NCBI RefSeq assembly: GCF_000159435.1
Contig: NZ_GG693413.1
Location: 119,772-183,771 of the forward strand
Origin: Limosilactobacillus vaginalis DSM 5837 = ATCC 49540
GTDB lineage: Bacteria > Bacillota > Bacilli > Lactobacillales > Lactobacillaceae
DNA length: 64,000 nucleotides
Direction of reading: 5' to 3'
The notes below the pieces were generated by a model. That model had not been told where the DNA came from and made no database searches. It saw only the letters and a list, made by a program, of their open reading frames with translations. How positions within the stretch are numbered: the stretch's first letter is position 1; each line of letters starts with the position of its first letter. A program made the position numbers and the translations under genes. Shown here piece after piece: positions 47,722 through 57,524 of this stretch.

Positions 47722-48465
47722 ATGTTATTGAAAATAACGGATTTGAAAAAACAATTTAATGGTCAACAAATTTTAAATGGGATTGACCTTTCAATTAACA
47801 AGGGCGAAGTAGTGGTTATTATCGGTCCCTCTGGTTCAGGAAAGACAACCCTATTGAGAAACTTAAATTTCCTCGAACAAGCTGATAGTGGCTTGATGGA
47901 ATTTGCTGGAGAAAAAATTAACCTGGCTCAAGCGACTAAGTCAGAAATTCAGATGGTTCGACGAAAAACAGCAATGGTATTTCAAAATTATAATCTGTTT
48001 AAGAATAAAACTGCTCAGGAAAATATTGCTGAGGGATTAATTTATGGTCATGGTGAGAATGCTAAGACGGCAAACCAAAAAGCAGTCCAAGCATTGAAAA
48101 ATTTGGGCTTGGATAAACGAAAAGATTATTATCCTTCGCAACTATCAGGTGGTCAACAGCAAAGAATCGGAATTGCTCGGGCAACAGTTCTTAATCCAGA
48201 AATTATATTATTCGATGAACCAACCAGTGCTCTTGATCCCGAGTTAGTAGGAACTGTCTTAAAAGATATTCAGCAGTTAGCTGAACAAGGGCAAACGATG
48301 ATTGTTGTTACCCATCAGATGTGGTTTGCGCGGAACGTTGCAAGTCGAGTGTTGTTCTTTGCTGATGGTGAGATCATCGAGTCAGGGACGCCTGTGCAAA
48401 TCTTTGAACATCCACAGAAACAAAGAACTAAACAATTCTTAAATGCATTGGCAGATAACTATTAG
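47722..48465 (+). CDS. polar amino acid ABC transporter ATP-binding protein
   Basis: 247-residue ATPase of the GlnQ/TcyC type. Walker A GPSGSGKTTLL, signature LSGGQQQRIGIARA, Walker [15 protein letters not shown] and the switch His in VVTHQ. It contains no cysteine. ATG 47722 follows AGGAGG; the longer ORF from 47686 overlaps the enzyme gene and lacks a ribosome binding site. It is followed directly by two permeases and a binding protein, making a complete importer. The Cys leader points to cystine, cysteine or another sulfur amino acid. Confidence 0.9.
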   Translation: MLLKITDLKKQFNGQQILNGIDLSINKGEVVVIIGPSGSGKTTLLRNLNFLEQADSGLMEFAGEKINLAQATKSEIQMVRRKTAMVFQNYNLFKNKTAQENIAEGLIYGHGENAKTANQKAVQALKNLGLDKRKDYYPSQLSGGQQQRIGIARATVLNPEIILFDEPTSALDPELVGTVLKDIQQLAEQGQTMIVVTHQMWFARNVASRVLFFADGEIIESGTPVQIFEHPQKQRTKQFLNALADNY

Positions 48466-48482
48466 GAATGGGAGGTAGATCA

Positions 48483-49151
48483 ATGAATAGTCAGAAGATT
48501 ATTGGGATTATTTGGCGAGGCTTTCCGAACACGATTGAATTACTAATCTTTTCCTTTATCTTTGCAACTCTTTTGGGATTGCTCTTAACTTGGGTTGGGT
48601 TGCGTAAAAATAGGTTAGCTCAAGGAATTGCAACAGTATACCTGAATCTGGTTCGAGGAACACCACCGTTGCTAATGTTGTTACTTGCTTATTATGGGTT
48701 ACCGGTTTTGTTGAAAGCAATCGGGATCAATATTGATCATTGGACAAGGTTAATGTTTGGAATTCTTGGGCTCTCCTTAGGGTGGAGTGGTTATTTAGCG
48801 GAAGCGTTTCGGTCAGCCTACCTCTCAGTCGATACGGGTCAAATTGAAGCTGCTCGTTCTGTAGGAATGAAGGATCAGACCACCTTTAGGCAAATTATCT
48901 TGCCTCAAGCGGCAATACTTGCTTTGCCTAATATTGAAAATTTGGTAGTGGGGCTGGTTAAGGCAACTTCATTAGTTTATGTTATTGGTTTATATGACAT
49001 GTATAATCAGGCATCTAATCTTTCAAACCAAACTGCCGGCTTACACCAGTTGCAAATATTTATTCTTTTGGCTTTGAGCTATTGGGGATTGGTATTAGTA
49101 ATTGAAGTCTTATTTCGTCTTATCAGACGGCGTTACCAGTGGCTAGCTTAG
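48483..49151 (+). CDS. amino acid ABC transporter permease 1
   Basis: His/Glu/Gln/Arg-type permease of 222 residues with about five membrane segments. The EAA loop reads EAARSVGMKDQTTFRQIILPQA, and the N-terminal half has YLNLVRGTPPLLMLLL. No cysteine. ATG 48483 follows GGAGGT. It pairs with the next permease to form a heterodimeric channel. Confidence 0.9.
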   Translation: MNSQKIIGIIWRGFPNTIELLIFSFIFATLLGLLLTWVGLRKNRLAQGIATVYLNLVRGTPPLLMLLLAYYGLPVLLKAIGINIDHWTRLMFGILGLSLGWSGYLAEAFRSAYLSVDTGQIEAARSVGMKDQTTFRQIILPQAAILALPNIENLVVGLVKATSLVYVIGLYDMYNQASNLSNQTAGLHQLQIFILLALSYWGLVLVIEVLFRLIRRRYQWLA

Positions 49152-49166
49152 GAAGGATGTGATTAT

Positions 49167-49865
49167 GTGTTTGATTTGAATTTCGCGAAGGATTCGTTTA
49201 ACCAAATTCTGGCAGCCACACCACTAACGCTAATTGTAGCTTTAGTTGCAACTATTATTGGATTAGGTCTAGCGATTCTAGTAGTAATTGCCAGAGAAAA
49301 GCGAATCCCGGTCCTTTCTCAGTTTTTAGCGATACTAGTATCGTTTATTCGGGGGACACCAATTTTAGTTCAACTATATGTTGTTTATTATGGACTACCT
49401 CAATTGTTAGTGTTGATGAATGAATGGGGCTGGAACACGAATCCTAATGGCCTGCCAGCAATCATCATTGCCTTTTCTGCTTACGGCTTAAATGCGATGG
49501 CTAACTTGTCGGAGAGCATTCGAGCAGCTTACCATTCGGTTGATTTTGGACAATATGAGGCCGCGTTATCAATTGGAATGACGCCTTTTCGGGCAATGAC
49601 TCAAATTGTAATTCCCCAGTTAATTATTAATTTGATTCCTAATTTTACGAACATTTTTTTAGATTTAATCAAGGACACAGCGCTGATTTACAATATTGGC
49701 TTAGTCGAGATCATGGGGCAGGCAAATATTGTTTCATCAATTGGGTTTAAGTACCTGGAAACTTACACTGATGCATTAATTATTTACATTATTATTTGCT
49801 GGATCTTTGCTCAATTATTTAGGTTGGTTGAAGGAAAACTACGGCAACGCTATTTCGTTGTATAG
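49167..49865 (+). CDS. amino acid ABC transporter permease 2
   Basis: Second permease of 232 residues, same family: FIRGTPILVQLYVVYYGLP and EAALSIGMTPFRAMTQIVIPQ (EAA loop). A single Cys in the last helix. The start is GTG 49167 after GGAAGGA; the overlapping ATG at 49165 meets a stop after four codons. It lies 15 nt after permease 1. Confidence 0.9.
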   Translation: MFDLNFAKDSFNQILAATPLTLIVALVATIIGLGLAILVVIAREKRIPVLSQFLAILVSFIRGTPILVQLYVVYYGLPQLLVLMNEWGWNTNPNGLPAIIIAFSAYGLNAMANLSESIRAAYHSVDFGQYEAALSIGMTPFRAMTQIVIPQLIINLIPNFTNIFLDLIKDTALIYNIGLVEIMGQANIVSSIGFKYLETYTDALIIYIIICWIFAQLFRLVEGKLRQRYFVV

Positions 49866-49885
49866 GGAAAGAGAGGTTATTTATT

Positions 49886-50728
49886 ATGAAGATTTCAAAG
49901 TTATTTACAAAGTTAGCGGTGATTGGTTTAGTTAGTACTGGTGCAGTTAGTTCAGCAACAGCAGTTCATGCGACAACAACGGTTAATGTTGCTGCACCAA
50001 ATGGTAATCCGGCATATATTGTTAATACTGATAACGGACCTGAGGGATATTACGGTGAACTAATCAAAAAAATTGATCAGGACTTACCTCAATATAAGTT
50101 TAAGACTACGTTCACATCCCAAAACGCGGTCTTTTCAGGATTGCAAAGTAGTAAGTATGACGTTGCCTTAAATAATTCTTGGTACAACAAGCAGCGTTTC
50201 CAGACATATTATCATACACGGGCAGTCGGGCTTGACGACTTACGCCTGGTTTATAATAAGAGTGGAAAGAAAGCTAGCTCATTAGATGATGTTGCTAAGA
50301 AGAATTTAAAGTTAGTTCCCGTTTCAACTGATGATGCCCGTTATAGTGTTTTAGAAGACTATAATAAATCACATAGTAAAAAGGTGAACTTGAAAGCAAT
50401 TGGTGACCAATCTTCAGCTGATGCGTTAGCTCAAGTGGCTAATGGTAAATATGACGTTGCACTATACCCATACGCTGCCTATAAACAGGTTGCTAATTCC
50501 AAAAATGGAAAGAAATTGACAGTTTCAAAATCAATTGATCAGCGGTCAGCATACTTGCTCTTACATAAGGATGCAAAGAATAAAAAATTAACGCGGGTAC
50601 TGAATAAGGAAATTAAAAAGTTATATGATAATGGTTATTTGGAAAAACTGACAAAAAAGTATCTCTATGAGAATACCTTCGCTTTACCAGGCGCTAAGAA
50701 GAACTATAATGCTGAATTTAATAAGTAA
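49886..50728 (+). CDS. amino acid ABC transporter substrate-binding protein
   Basis: Periplasmic-binding-fold type 2 protein (SBP_bac_3), 280 residues. The N-terminal signal peptide (about residues 1-29, cleavage likely after AVHA) has no lipobox Cys, and the whole protein has no Cys. This is unusual for a Gram-positive binding protein, which is normally a lipoprotein or fused to the permease. Binding-fold features are PEGYYGELIKKIDQDLP and QNAVFSGLQSSKYDVALNN. It ends the operon before a strong terminator. The ligand is probably a sulfur amino acid or derivative, inferred from the attenuator. Confidence 0.85.
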   Translation: MKISKLFTKLAVIGLVSTGAVSSATAVHATTTVNVAAPNGNPAYIVNTDNGPEGYYGELIKKIDQDLPQYKFKTTFTSQNAVFSGLQSSKYDVALNNSWYNKQRFQTYYHTRAVGLDDLRLVYNKSGKKASSLDDVAKKNLKLVPVSTDDARYSVLEDYNKSHSKKVNLKAIGDQSSADALAQVANGKYDVALYPYAAYKQVANSKNGKKLTVSKSIDQRSAYLLLHKDAKNKKLTRVLNKEIKKLYDNGYLEKLTKKYLYENTFALPGAKKNYNAEFNK

Positions 50729-50736
50729 TAAACAAA

Positions 50737-50770
50737 AAGACTAGGAAGAAATTAGATTCTTCCTAGTCTT
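50737..50770. terminator. Bidirectional terminator (ABC operon / ldh)
   Basis: A perfect 14-bp stem (50737-50750 with 50757-50770), 6-nt loop. The T run is better on the minus strand, so it mainly ends the ldh transcript. Confidence 0.9.
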
Positions 50771-50799
50771 CTTTGATCATTTATATTGATAAGTGAAAA

Positions 50800-51774
<975 letters not shown>

Positions 51775-51817
51775 TCATCCAGTAAATATGCTATTTGAGA
51801 TTTCTCTCACATGACTA

Positions 51818-51826
51818 ATTATAACA
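51818..51826 (-). promoter_or_regulatory. Extended -10 promoter of ldh
   Basis: On the minus strand TGT-TATAAT (plus 51818-51826), about 60 bp before the start codon. The -35 region is poor. Confidence 0.6.
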
Positions 51827-51903
51827 TTCCTTGTGAAAAAAGCTATTAAATTCGGAATTATTGTCATTTTTTATGAAAAGTAGCTAATAATTGCTAGTTT
51901 TGC

Positions 51904-52089
51904 TTATGATTGGAGACCGCTAACTAACATAATAAAAAGTGCAATTACGATTGCAGGAATCAGTAAGACATGAAAAATGAAGCCGATCGCGAAAATTAAA
52001 AAGAGCAGTCCGAGAACTTTGAGGGTAAAAACACCTAATTTCCACATGATCCATAAAACTAATAATGTGATCAAAATTCCCAACTTCAC
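51904..52089 (-). CDS. small membrane protein, up to 61 residues
   Basis: Two hydrophobic helices (about residues 3-20 and 24-58, the second perhaps a hairpin) with very few charges. AGGAGG lies 3 nt before a GTG at 52089 and 9 nt before a TTG at 52083, so the start may be either codon. A TATAAT box (plus 52117-52122) precedes it. No family recognised. It is divergent to the next gene, and nothing functional can be inferred from context. Confidence 0.6.
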   Translation of the reverse strand: MKLGILITLLVLWIMWKLGVFTLKVLGLLFLIFAIGFIFHVLLIPAIVIALFIMLVSGLQS

Positions 52090-52161
52090 TAACCTCCTAA
52101 GCTAAATAGTGAAGGAATTATATCATTTTTTAAATTGAAAAGATTAATTCACGTTAACATT

Positions 52162-52189
52162 TTGCACAATCTTAACCATGTGATAAAAT
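52162..52189 (+). promoter_or_regulatory. Promoter for the 107-residue hypothetical gene
   Basis: TTGCAC and TAAAAT with a 16-bp spacer and TGA directly before the -10 (extended). It lies about 50 bp before the start codon. Confidence 0.6.
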
Positions 52190-52237
52190 GAAACATATGT
52201 TAATGAATTGATTATATAAAAGGAGGAGGTGATTACC

Positions 52238-52561
52238 GTGTTGAATCAAACGAAGCGTTTTATGCGTGATAATGACTTAATGTATAAGAAAGAATATATT
52301 CGGCCAATGATGACGCCGCAGCATGTATATGTCTTTCGATTTGGGAAGCATCGATTGAACAATCGGGTAATCATTCGTTACTCCCATACATGGACGGGGC
52401 GACTAAGGATTAATGAGATTGATGTTCGCCTGCACCACCAGCATCATCCACGGATTTTTCGGACTGAAGCTGACTTGATTGAATATTTAAAGAGTCACTT
52501 TGCCCAAAAAGATGATGAGGAGAATCCATCGCAGCCTGTTAATTTTGGGAATGAAAAATAG
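52238..52561 (+). CDS. hypothetical protein, 107 residues, His/Arg-rich
   Basis: No family recognised. GTG 52238 (or TTG 52241) lies 8 nt after a very strong GGAGGAGGTGAT ribosome binding site. The product is basic and contains a histidine cluster (RLHHQHHPRIF), with a beta-rich look in the middle (HVYVFRFGKHRLNNRVIIRYSHTW, only partly quoted) and an acidic end. No membrane segment. It stands before prmA behind a terminator, with its own promoter. Confidence 0.65.
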   Translation: MLNQTKRFMRDNDLMYKKEYIRPMMTPQHVYVFRFGKHRLNNRVIIRYSHTWTGRLRINEIDVRLHHQHHPRIFRTEADLIEYLKSHFAQKDDEENPSQPVNFGNEK

Positions 52562-52577
52562 GTGAGTGATATTACTG

Positions 52578-52607
52578 TGACCATCATATTGGTGGTCATT
52601 TTTTATT
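52578..52607 (+). terminator. Terminator before prmA
   Basis: An 8-bp stem TGACCATC/GGTGGTCA (one G-T), ATATT loop and six T. The prmA ribosome binding site follows within a few bases. Confidence 0.75.
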
Positions 52608-52623
52608 TAAAGAGGAGAATAAT

Positions 52624-53586
52624 ATGGATTGGACAGCAGTAAAAGTAATTACTTCCAGTGAAGCAGTTGAAGCAGTTAGTTATATTTTAACTAACGAAGG
52701 AGCAGTTGGGGTTCAAATTGATGATGCGAAAGATTTCGCAAATTTAAAGCCTGGTCGTTATGGGAAATACGGAGAAATCATTGATCTGCAGGAGATCCCC
52801 CACCGGAAAAATGGGGCTGCAGTTACCGGATACTTTCCGCGAAATGTCTTTGTTCCTGAACTTATCTCAACAATTAAAGGGCGGGTTGCAAAGTTAAAGG
52901 ATTACCAACTTGATCCTGGAGCAGGCCTTGTTGTTTCAGAAGCAGTCAATAATAAGGATTGGGCAACCGTTTGGCAAAAATACTACCACCCATTGCGAGT
53001 AACCAGCCAATTAACAATTGTTCCTCAATGGGAAGACTATCAACCAAGTTCTGCTAATGAGAAATTAATCTTTTTGGATCCAGGGATGGCCTTTGGAACA
53101 GGAACTCACCCAACGACGCGCTTAATGATTGAAGCACTTGAAATTGTTGCTCGTGGTGGTGAATCAATGATTGATGTTGGTACAGGTTCTGGAGTCTTAA
53201 GTATTGCAGCAAAACAGCTAGGGGTAGGCCAAGTAGCTGCTTATGATATCGATGAGGTTGCTGTTCGATCCGCAAAGAAGAATATCGACTTAAATCCGGT
53301 TGCTGCTGACGTTAAAGTTGGTGTTAATAGCCTGCTTGATGGGATTCATACCCAGGTGGACCTAATCGTTGCAAATATTTTGGCTGAAATAATTGTTCCA
53401 TTAATCCCTCAGGCGTTTGAAAATTTAAAACCAGGTGGTCGGTTCCTTGTTTCCGGAATTATTAAGGATAAGGCAGACTTAGTTGAACGGGAATTAAAGG
53501 GCCACCACTTTGTTATTGACCAGAAGTTACGAATGAAAGATTGGTATGGAATGATTGCTCATAAAGCAGTAGAGGGTCAGGAATAA
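52624..53586 (+). CDS. prmA: ribosomal protein L11 methyltransferase
   Basis: SAM-dependent methylation of ribosomal protein L11. An N-terminal substrate-recognition domain is followed by [23 protein letters not shown], motif [19 protein letters not shown], and [15 protein letters not shown]. 320 residues, ATG 52624 after GAGGAG. It overlaps rsmE (TAATG), the usual prmA-rsmE pair. Confidence 0.95.
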   Translation: MDWTAVKVITSSEAVEAVSYILTNEGAVGVQIDDAKDFANLKPGRYGKYGEIIDLQEIPHRKNGAAVTGYFPRNVFVPELISTIKGRVAKLKDYQLDPGAGLVVSEAVNNKDWATVWQKYYHPLRVTSQLTIVPQWEDYQPSSANEKLIFLDPGMAFGTGTHPTTRLMIEALEIVARGGESMIDVGTGSGVLSIAAKQLGVGQVAAYDIDEVAVRSAKKNIDLNPVAADVKVGVNSLLDGIHTQVDLIVANILAEIIVPLIPQAFENLKPGGRFLVSGIIKDKADLVERELKGHHFVIDQKLRMKDWYGMIAHKAVEGQE

Positions 53587-54341
53587 TGCAACGTTATTTT
53601 ATAGATCAAAGTAAAACAGCAGGTAAAGTTATCCTTCCAGAAGAAGTTGCCCACCACCTTGTGACAGTTCTTCGAGCAGCCGTTGGAACCAAGTTTGAAT
53701 TAGTAATGGCGGATCATCAGGCTTATCTTGCTGAGCTGATTTCGATAACTCCAGGCAATGTCATAGCCAAATTGATCGAGAACCTTGGTAAAGATAGTGA
53801 ACTCCCAGTGAAAACGATTCTTGCTTGTGGCTTACCTAAGACTAAGGAAAAACCTGAGCTGATTGTTCAAAAGGGGACGGAACTTGGTGCCGATAAGATC
53901 GTCTTTTTTGAGGCTGAACGTTCGATTAGTCACTGGAATAGCCAAAAGCAACCACGGAAAATTGCCCGCTTGCAGAAAATTGCTGACGCTGCGGCTGAGC
54001 AATCACACCGAAATGTTAAGCCACAGATTGAATATTGCCCTTCATTAAAACAGCTCCTTGCTAATTATCCTGCAACGATTCGTTTAGTTGCCTGGGAAGA
54101 GTCGGCAAAGGAGGGAGAGAGCAGTCGTTTGTTTCAAGCGCTGGCTAAGTTACAAACAGGAGATTCCATTCTTGCCATATTTGGTCCAGAAGGTGGATTG
54201 AGTTCGGCAGAAGTTACTATAATGGAAGAAAACGGGATCATCCCGGTTGGCTTTGGACCACGAATTCTACGAACGGAAACGGCTCCTTTATATTTTTTGG
54301 CAACCGTCTCATTTGTTACTGAATTATCGAAGAATAATTAA
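53586..54341 (+). CDS. rsmE: 16S rRNA (uracil(1498)-N3)-methyltransferase
   Basis: SPOUT-family enzyme that methylates U1498 of 16S rRNA. Features: HLVTVLRAAVGTKFELV (PUA-like N-terminus), ACGLPKTKEKPELIVQKGTELGAD, and the knot motif AIFGPEGGLSSAEV followed by LRTETAPLYFLA. 251 residues. Its ATG overlaps the prmA stop, so translation is coupled. Confidence 0.95.
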   Translation: MQRYFIDQSKTAGKVILPEEVAHHLVTVLRAAVGTKFELVMADHQAYLAELISITPGNVIAKLIENLGKDSELPVKTILACGLPKTKEKPELIVQKGTELGADKIVFFEAERSISHWNSQKQPRKIARLQKIADAAAEQSHRNVKPQIEYCPSLKQLLANYPATIRLVAWEESAKEGESSRLFQALAKLQTGDSILAIFGPEGGLSSAEVTIMEENGIIPVGFGPRILRTETAPLYFLATVSFVTELSKNN

Positions 54342-54391
54342 TAGATTGTGGTACAATTATTTTCATCATATTATGTATAGGAAGTTAGGTT

Positions 54392-54736
54392 ATGGATTGG
54401 CTAAAAAAAGTTGAAAGTAACAAAAGCATTGCTGTATGGGGATTCGGGATCCTTTTTGGAATTATTCTTCCATTATTTAGCGATAAATTTCGGTTAATTC
54501 ACCGTGTATGGATGGTTGGTTTTTTCCTGTTCTTGGTTAATATGCTTTTTAGTATTTGGCTCGGTCAATATATAAAGAGGAGTGGTTTAAAATGGTGGAA
54601 CTTATTGGTATTTCCAGTCTTATACCTCCTTGTTTCATACGTATTTATGCCAAAGTATACTGTTTATTTTGCTCTATTCTATTTAGGAGTTACTTACCTA
54701 GCTTGGTCGATTAGTTCACAAAGCCAACCAAAGTAG
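54392..54736 (+). CDS. hypothetical membrane protein, 114 residues
   Basis: Four predicted membrane helices (about residues 13-29, 38-58, 68-84, 88-106). No family recognised. ATG 54392 follows a weak AGGAAG. It lies 21 nt before relA, with the relA ribosome binding site right after its stop, so it is probably cotranscribed with relA. The sequence does not reveal a function. Confidence 0.7.
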   Translation: MDWLKKVESNKSIAVWGFGILFGIILPLFSDKFRLIHRVWMVGFFLFLVNMLFSIWLGQYIKRSGLKWWNLLVFPVLYLLVSYVFMPKYTVYFALFYLGVTYLAWSISSQSQPK

Positions 54737-54757
54737 TTTAGATTGGAGGGTGGCACA

Positions 54758-56995
54758 TTGTCAGAGGTTAAAGAATTATCACATGAAGATGTCCTTAAAA
54801 TGGTTTCTTCATATATGAATGATGAACATGTTGCTTTAGTTGAACGGGCATACCATTTTGCCGCAGTTTGTCATCGAGATCAGCGACGAAAATCAGGTGA
54901 GCCGTATATCATTCACCCGATTCAAGTTGCGGGAATCTTAGCTGATCTGCATATGGATCCAGAGACAGTTTGTGCTGGGTACCTTCACGATATTGTTGAA
55001 GATACTGGGGCGACTTTAGATGATATTAAGGAACTGTTTGGCCCAACCATTGCTCTGATTGTTGATGGTGATACTAAACTGGGAAAGATCCAGTACAAGT
55101 CAAATAAGGAACAAATGGCTGCTACTCACCGTAAACTGTTGCTTGCGATGTCTAAAGATATTCGTGTGATGATTGTTAAACTTGCTGATCGGCTTCATAA
55201 TATGCGCACCCTTCAGCATTTGCGGCCGGATAAACAGCGCCGGATCTCAAACGAAACTTTAGAAATCTATGCGCCAATTGCTGATCGATTAGGGATTAGT
55301 ACCATTAAATGGGAGCTGGAGGATCTCTCTCTTCGTTACCTTAATCCGCAACAATACTACCGGATTGTCCACTTAATGAATTCACGACGGGACCAACGAG
55401 TTGAATATATTGATGAGGCTATTGGAGAGATTAAAAAGGCGATTAGCGATCTCAACTTAGGACCAAACGTTGAAATATATGGTCGGCCTAAACATATTTA
55501 CTCAATTTACCGTAAAATGGTTAACCAGCATAAACAGTTTAGTCAGATTTATGACCTGTTAGCAGTCCGGATTGTTGTTGATTCAATCAAGGATTGTTAT
55601 GCAGCTTTAGGGGCAATTCACACTAACTGGAAGCCAATGCCAGGAAGGTTTAAAGACTATATTGCGATGCCTAAAGCTAATGGCTACCAATCATTGCATA
55701 CTACGATCATGGGCCCTGGCGGTAAACCACTGGAAGTCCAGATTAGAACTCACCATATGCACCAGGTTGCAGAATATGGGGTTGCAGCACACTGGGCCTA
55801 TAAGGAGGGAAAAACTAACGGAATTCAACAGACCCGCGATAGTCAAAAGCTGAATGTGGTTAAGGAAATTCTCGAACTACGTAGCGAAAGCGATGGGACG
55901 GATGAATTTATGCAGGGTGTCCAAAGCGACATCTTTGCTGATAAGGTTTATGCTTTCACGCCAAAGGGTGATGTAATCGAATTGCCACAAGGATCAGGGC
56001 CACTTGATATGGCTTACCAGATTCATACTGAAGTTGGTAACCACACGACCGGAGCCAAGGTTAATGGTCGGATTGTTCCCCTGGATTATGAAATCAAAAC
56101 CGGAGATATTGTGGATATTCTGACTTCTTCTTCATCTGCCGGGCCAAGTCGTGATTGGTTGGAACTCGTGTCTACACGACGGGCACGAAATAAGATTCGT
56201 CAATTCTTTAGAGCCCATGATCGAGAAACAAATATCGAGGAAGGTAAGCGAATGATTGAACGGGAGATCCGGGAAGCCGGCTTTGACCCGTTTACCTTGA
56301 TGACCGAAGAAAAGAACGAAGAAGTAGCCAATCAGATGCACTACCAAAGCAGTGATGATATGTTTGCTGCAATTGGCTTTGGTGATATGGCTCCGGTTGG
56401 CGTACGGAATCGCTTCACTGCTGATGTGCGAAAAAAGGAAGAAGATTCACGGAAACAGGCTGCTGAAAAAGCCGTCCTTGAAGAACATGCAACGTTGGAA
56501 AAACCCGATCAACGAGAGAAAAAGAAACAGGCTAAGGAGACGAGTGAAGGGATCATTGTTGAGGGTGTTGATAACCTGCTGACCCGTCTTAGTCACTGTT
56601 GTAGTCCAGTTCCTGGTGATGACATCGTTGGTTACATTACCAAAGGGCGTGGTGTATCGGTCCACCGTTCGGATTGTCCTAACATTAAAGCTGCCGAGAA
56701 GAGCGGTCAACGGATTATTCATGTTTACTGGGCTAATCCAAATGGGGATAAGACGAACTATAACTCGAACATTGAAGTTCAGGGCTATAACAGGAGCGGT
56801 TTGTTAAATGATGTTCTTCGTTCAGTAAATAATACTACAAAATTCTTAAACTCTGTAAACGGGAAGGTTGACCACAATAAGATGGTCACCATTAGTATGA
56901 CAATTGGTGTTCGGAACCTTCATCAATTGCAGTTCATTATGGATTCGTTAAAGAATATTAAGGATGTTTATGTCGTTAAGCGAACCATTCGTTAG
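54758..56995 (+). CDS. relA: bifunctional (p)ppGpp synthetase/hydrolase RelA/SpoT
   Basis: Stringent-response enzyme of the long RSH type, 745 residues. HD hydrolase domain (about 50-150; HRDQRRKSGEPYIIHP, YLHDIVEDTGA, KLADRLHNMRTL), synthetase domain (about 230-340; YGRPKHIYSIYRKM, YQSLHTTIMGP), TGS (about 395-455, VYAFTPKGDVIELP), a zinc/helical region with HCCSPVPGDDIVGY, and a C-terminal ACT domain. Both catalytic halves look intact. TTG 54758 is 7 nt after GGAGGG. dtd follows, as in most Firmicutes. Confidence 0.96.
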   Translation: MSEVKELSHEDVLKMVSSYMNDEHVALVERAYHFAAVCHRDQRRKSGEPYIIHPIQVAGILADLHMDPETVCAGYLHDIVEDTGATLDDIKELFGPTIALIVDGDTKLGKIQYKSNKEQMAATHRKLLLAMSKDIRVMIVKLADRLHNMRTLQHLRPDKQRRISNETLEIYAPIADRLGISTIKWELEDLSLRYLNPQQYYRIVHLMNSRRDQRVEYIDEAIGEIKKAISDLNLGPNVEIYGRPKHIYSIYRKMVNQHKQFSQIYDLLAVRIVVDSIKDCYAALGAIHTNWKPMPGRFKDYIAMPKANGYQSLHTTIMGPGGKPLEVQIRTHHMHQVAEYGVAAHWAYKEGKTNGIQQTRDSQKLNVVKEILELRSESDGTDEFMQGVQSDIFADKVYAFTPKGDVIELPQGSGPLDMAYQIHTEVGNHTTGAKVNGRIVPLDYEIKTGDIVDILTSSSSAGPSRDWLELVSTRRARNKIRQFFRAHDRETNIEEGKRMIEREIREAGFDPFTLMTEEKNEEVANQMHYQSSDDMFAAIGFGDMAPVGVRNRFTADVRKKEEDSRKQAAEKAVLEEHATLEKPDQREKKKQAKETSEGIIVEGVDNLLTRLSHCCSPVPGDDIVGYITKGRGVSVHRSDCPNIKAAEKSGQRIIHVYWANPNGDKTNYNSNIEVQGYNRSGLLNDVLRSVNNTTKFLNSVNGKVDHNKMVTISMTIGVRNLHQLQFIMDSLKNIKDVYVVKRTIR

Positions 56996-57010
56996 TGAGG
57001 AGGAAGATTA

Positions 57011-57448
57011 GTGAGAGTAGTTTTGCAAAAGGTCAACCATGCTTCAGTTTCAATTGACGGTGAAGTTGTTGGGGCAATTAAGCGTGGTTATATGTTATTA
57101 GTTGGCTTTGCTCCTGATGATGGGGATGAGCAACTGGATTACCTTGTCCATAAAATTGTTAACCTTCGCGTCTTTGAAGATCAAAATGGTAAAATGAACC
57201 TTGGCCTTCAAGATGTTGACGGTGCCATCCTTTCGATTTCACAATTTACCTTGTATGCTGATACAAGACATGGTAATCGTCCCGGCTTTACTGATGCGGC
57301 TCGTCCTGAAATTGCTGAGCCGCTTTATCAGCGATTTAATGAAAAACTGGCTGCTACTGGTGTTCATGTTGAAACTGGGCGGTTCGGTGCCGAGATGAAA
57401 GTTGATCTGGAAAATGACGGACCAACGACAATTATTTATGAGAAGTAA
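57011..57448 (+). CDS. dtd: D-aminoacyl-tRNA deacylase
   Basis: Removes D-amino acids from mischarged tRNAs. Catalytic [21 protein letters not shown] and the C-terminal NDGPTTI motif are present. 145 residues, GTG 57011 after GAGGAGGAAG, 15 nt after relA. Confidence 0.95.
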   Translation: MRVVLQKVNHASVSIDGEVVGAIKRGYMLLVGFAPDDGDEQLDYLVHKIVNLRVFEDQNGKMNLGLQDVDGAILSISQFTLYADTRHGNRPGFTDAARPEIAEPLYQRFNEKLAATGVHVETGRFGAEMKVDLENDGPTTIIYEK

Positions 57449-57462
57449 ATAAATAGTACGAA

Positions 57463-57511
57463 AAAGGATCTCCAAAGTACGGTAATGTCGGACTGCCTCT
57501 GGAGATCCTTT
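57463..57511. terminator. Bidirectional terminator (dtd / kinase-like gene)
   Basis: Perfect 12-bp arms AAAGGATCTCCA/TGGAGATCCTTT with a 25-nt loop, between convergent genes. Confidence 0.8.
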
Positions 57512-57524
57512 ATATTATTAATCA

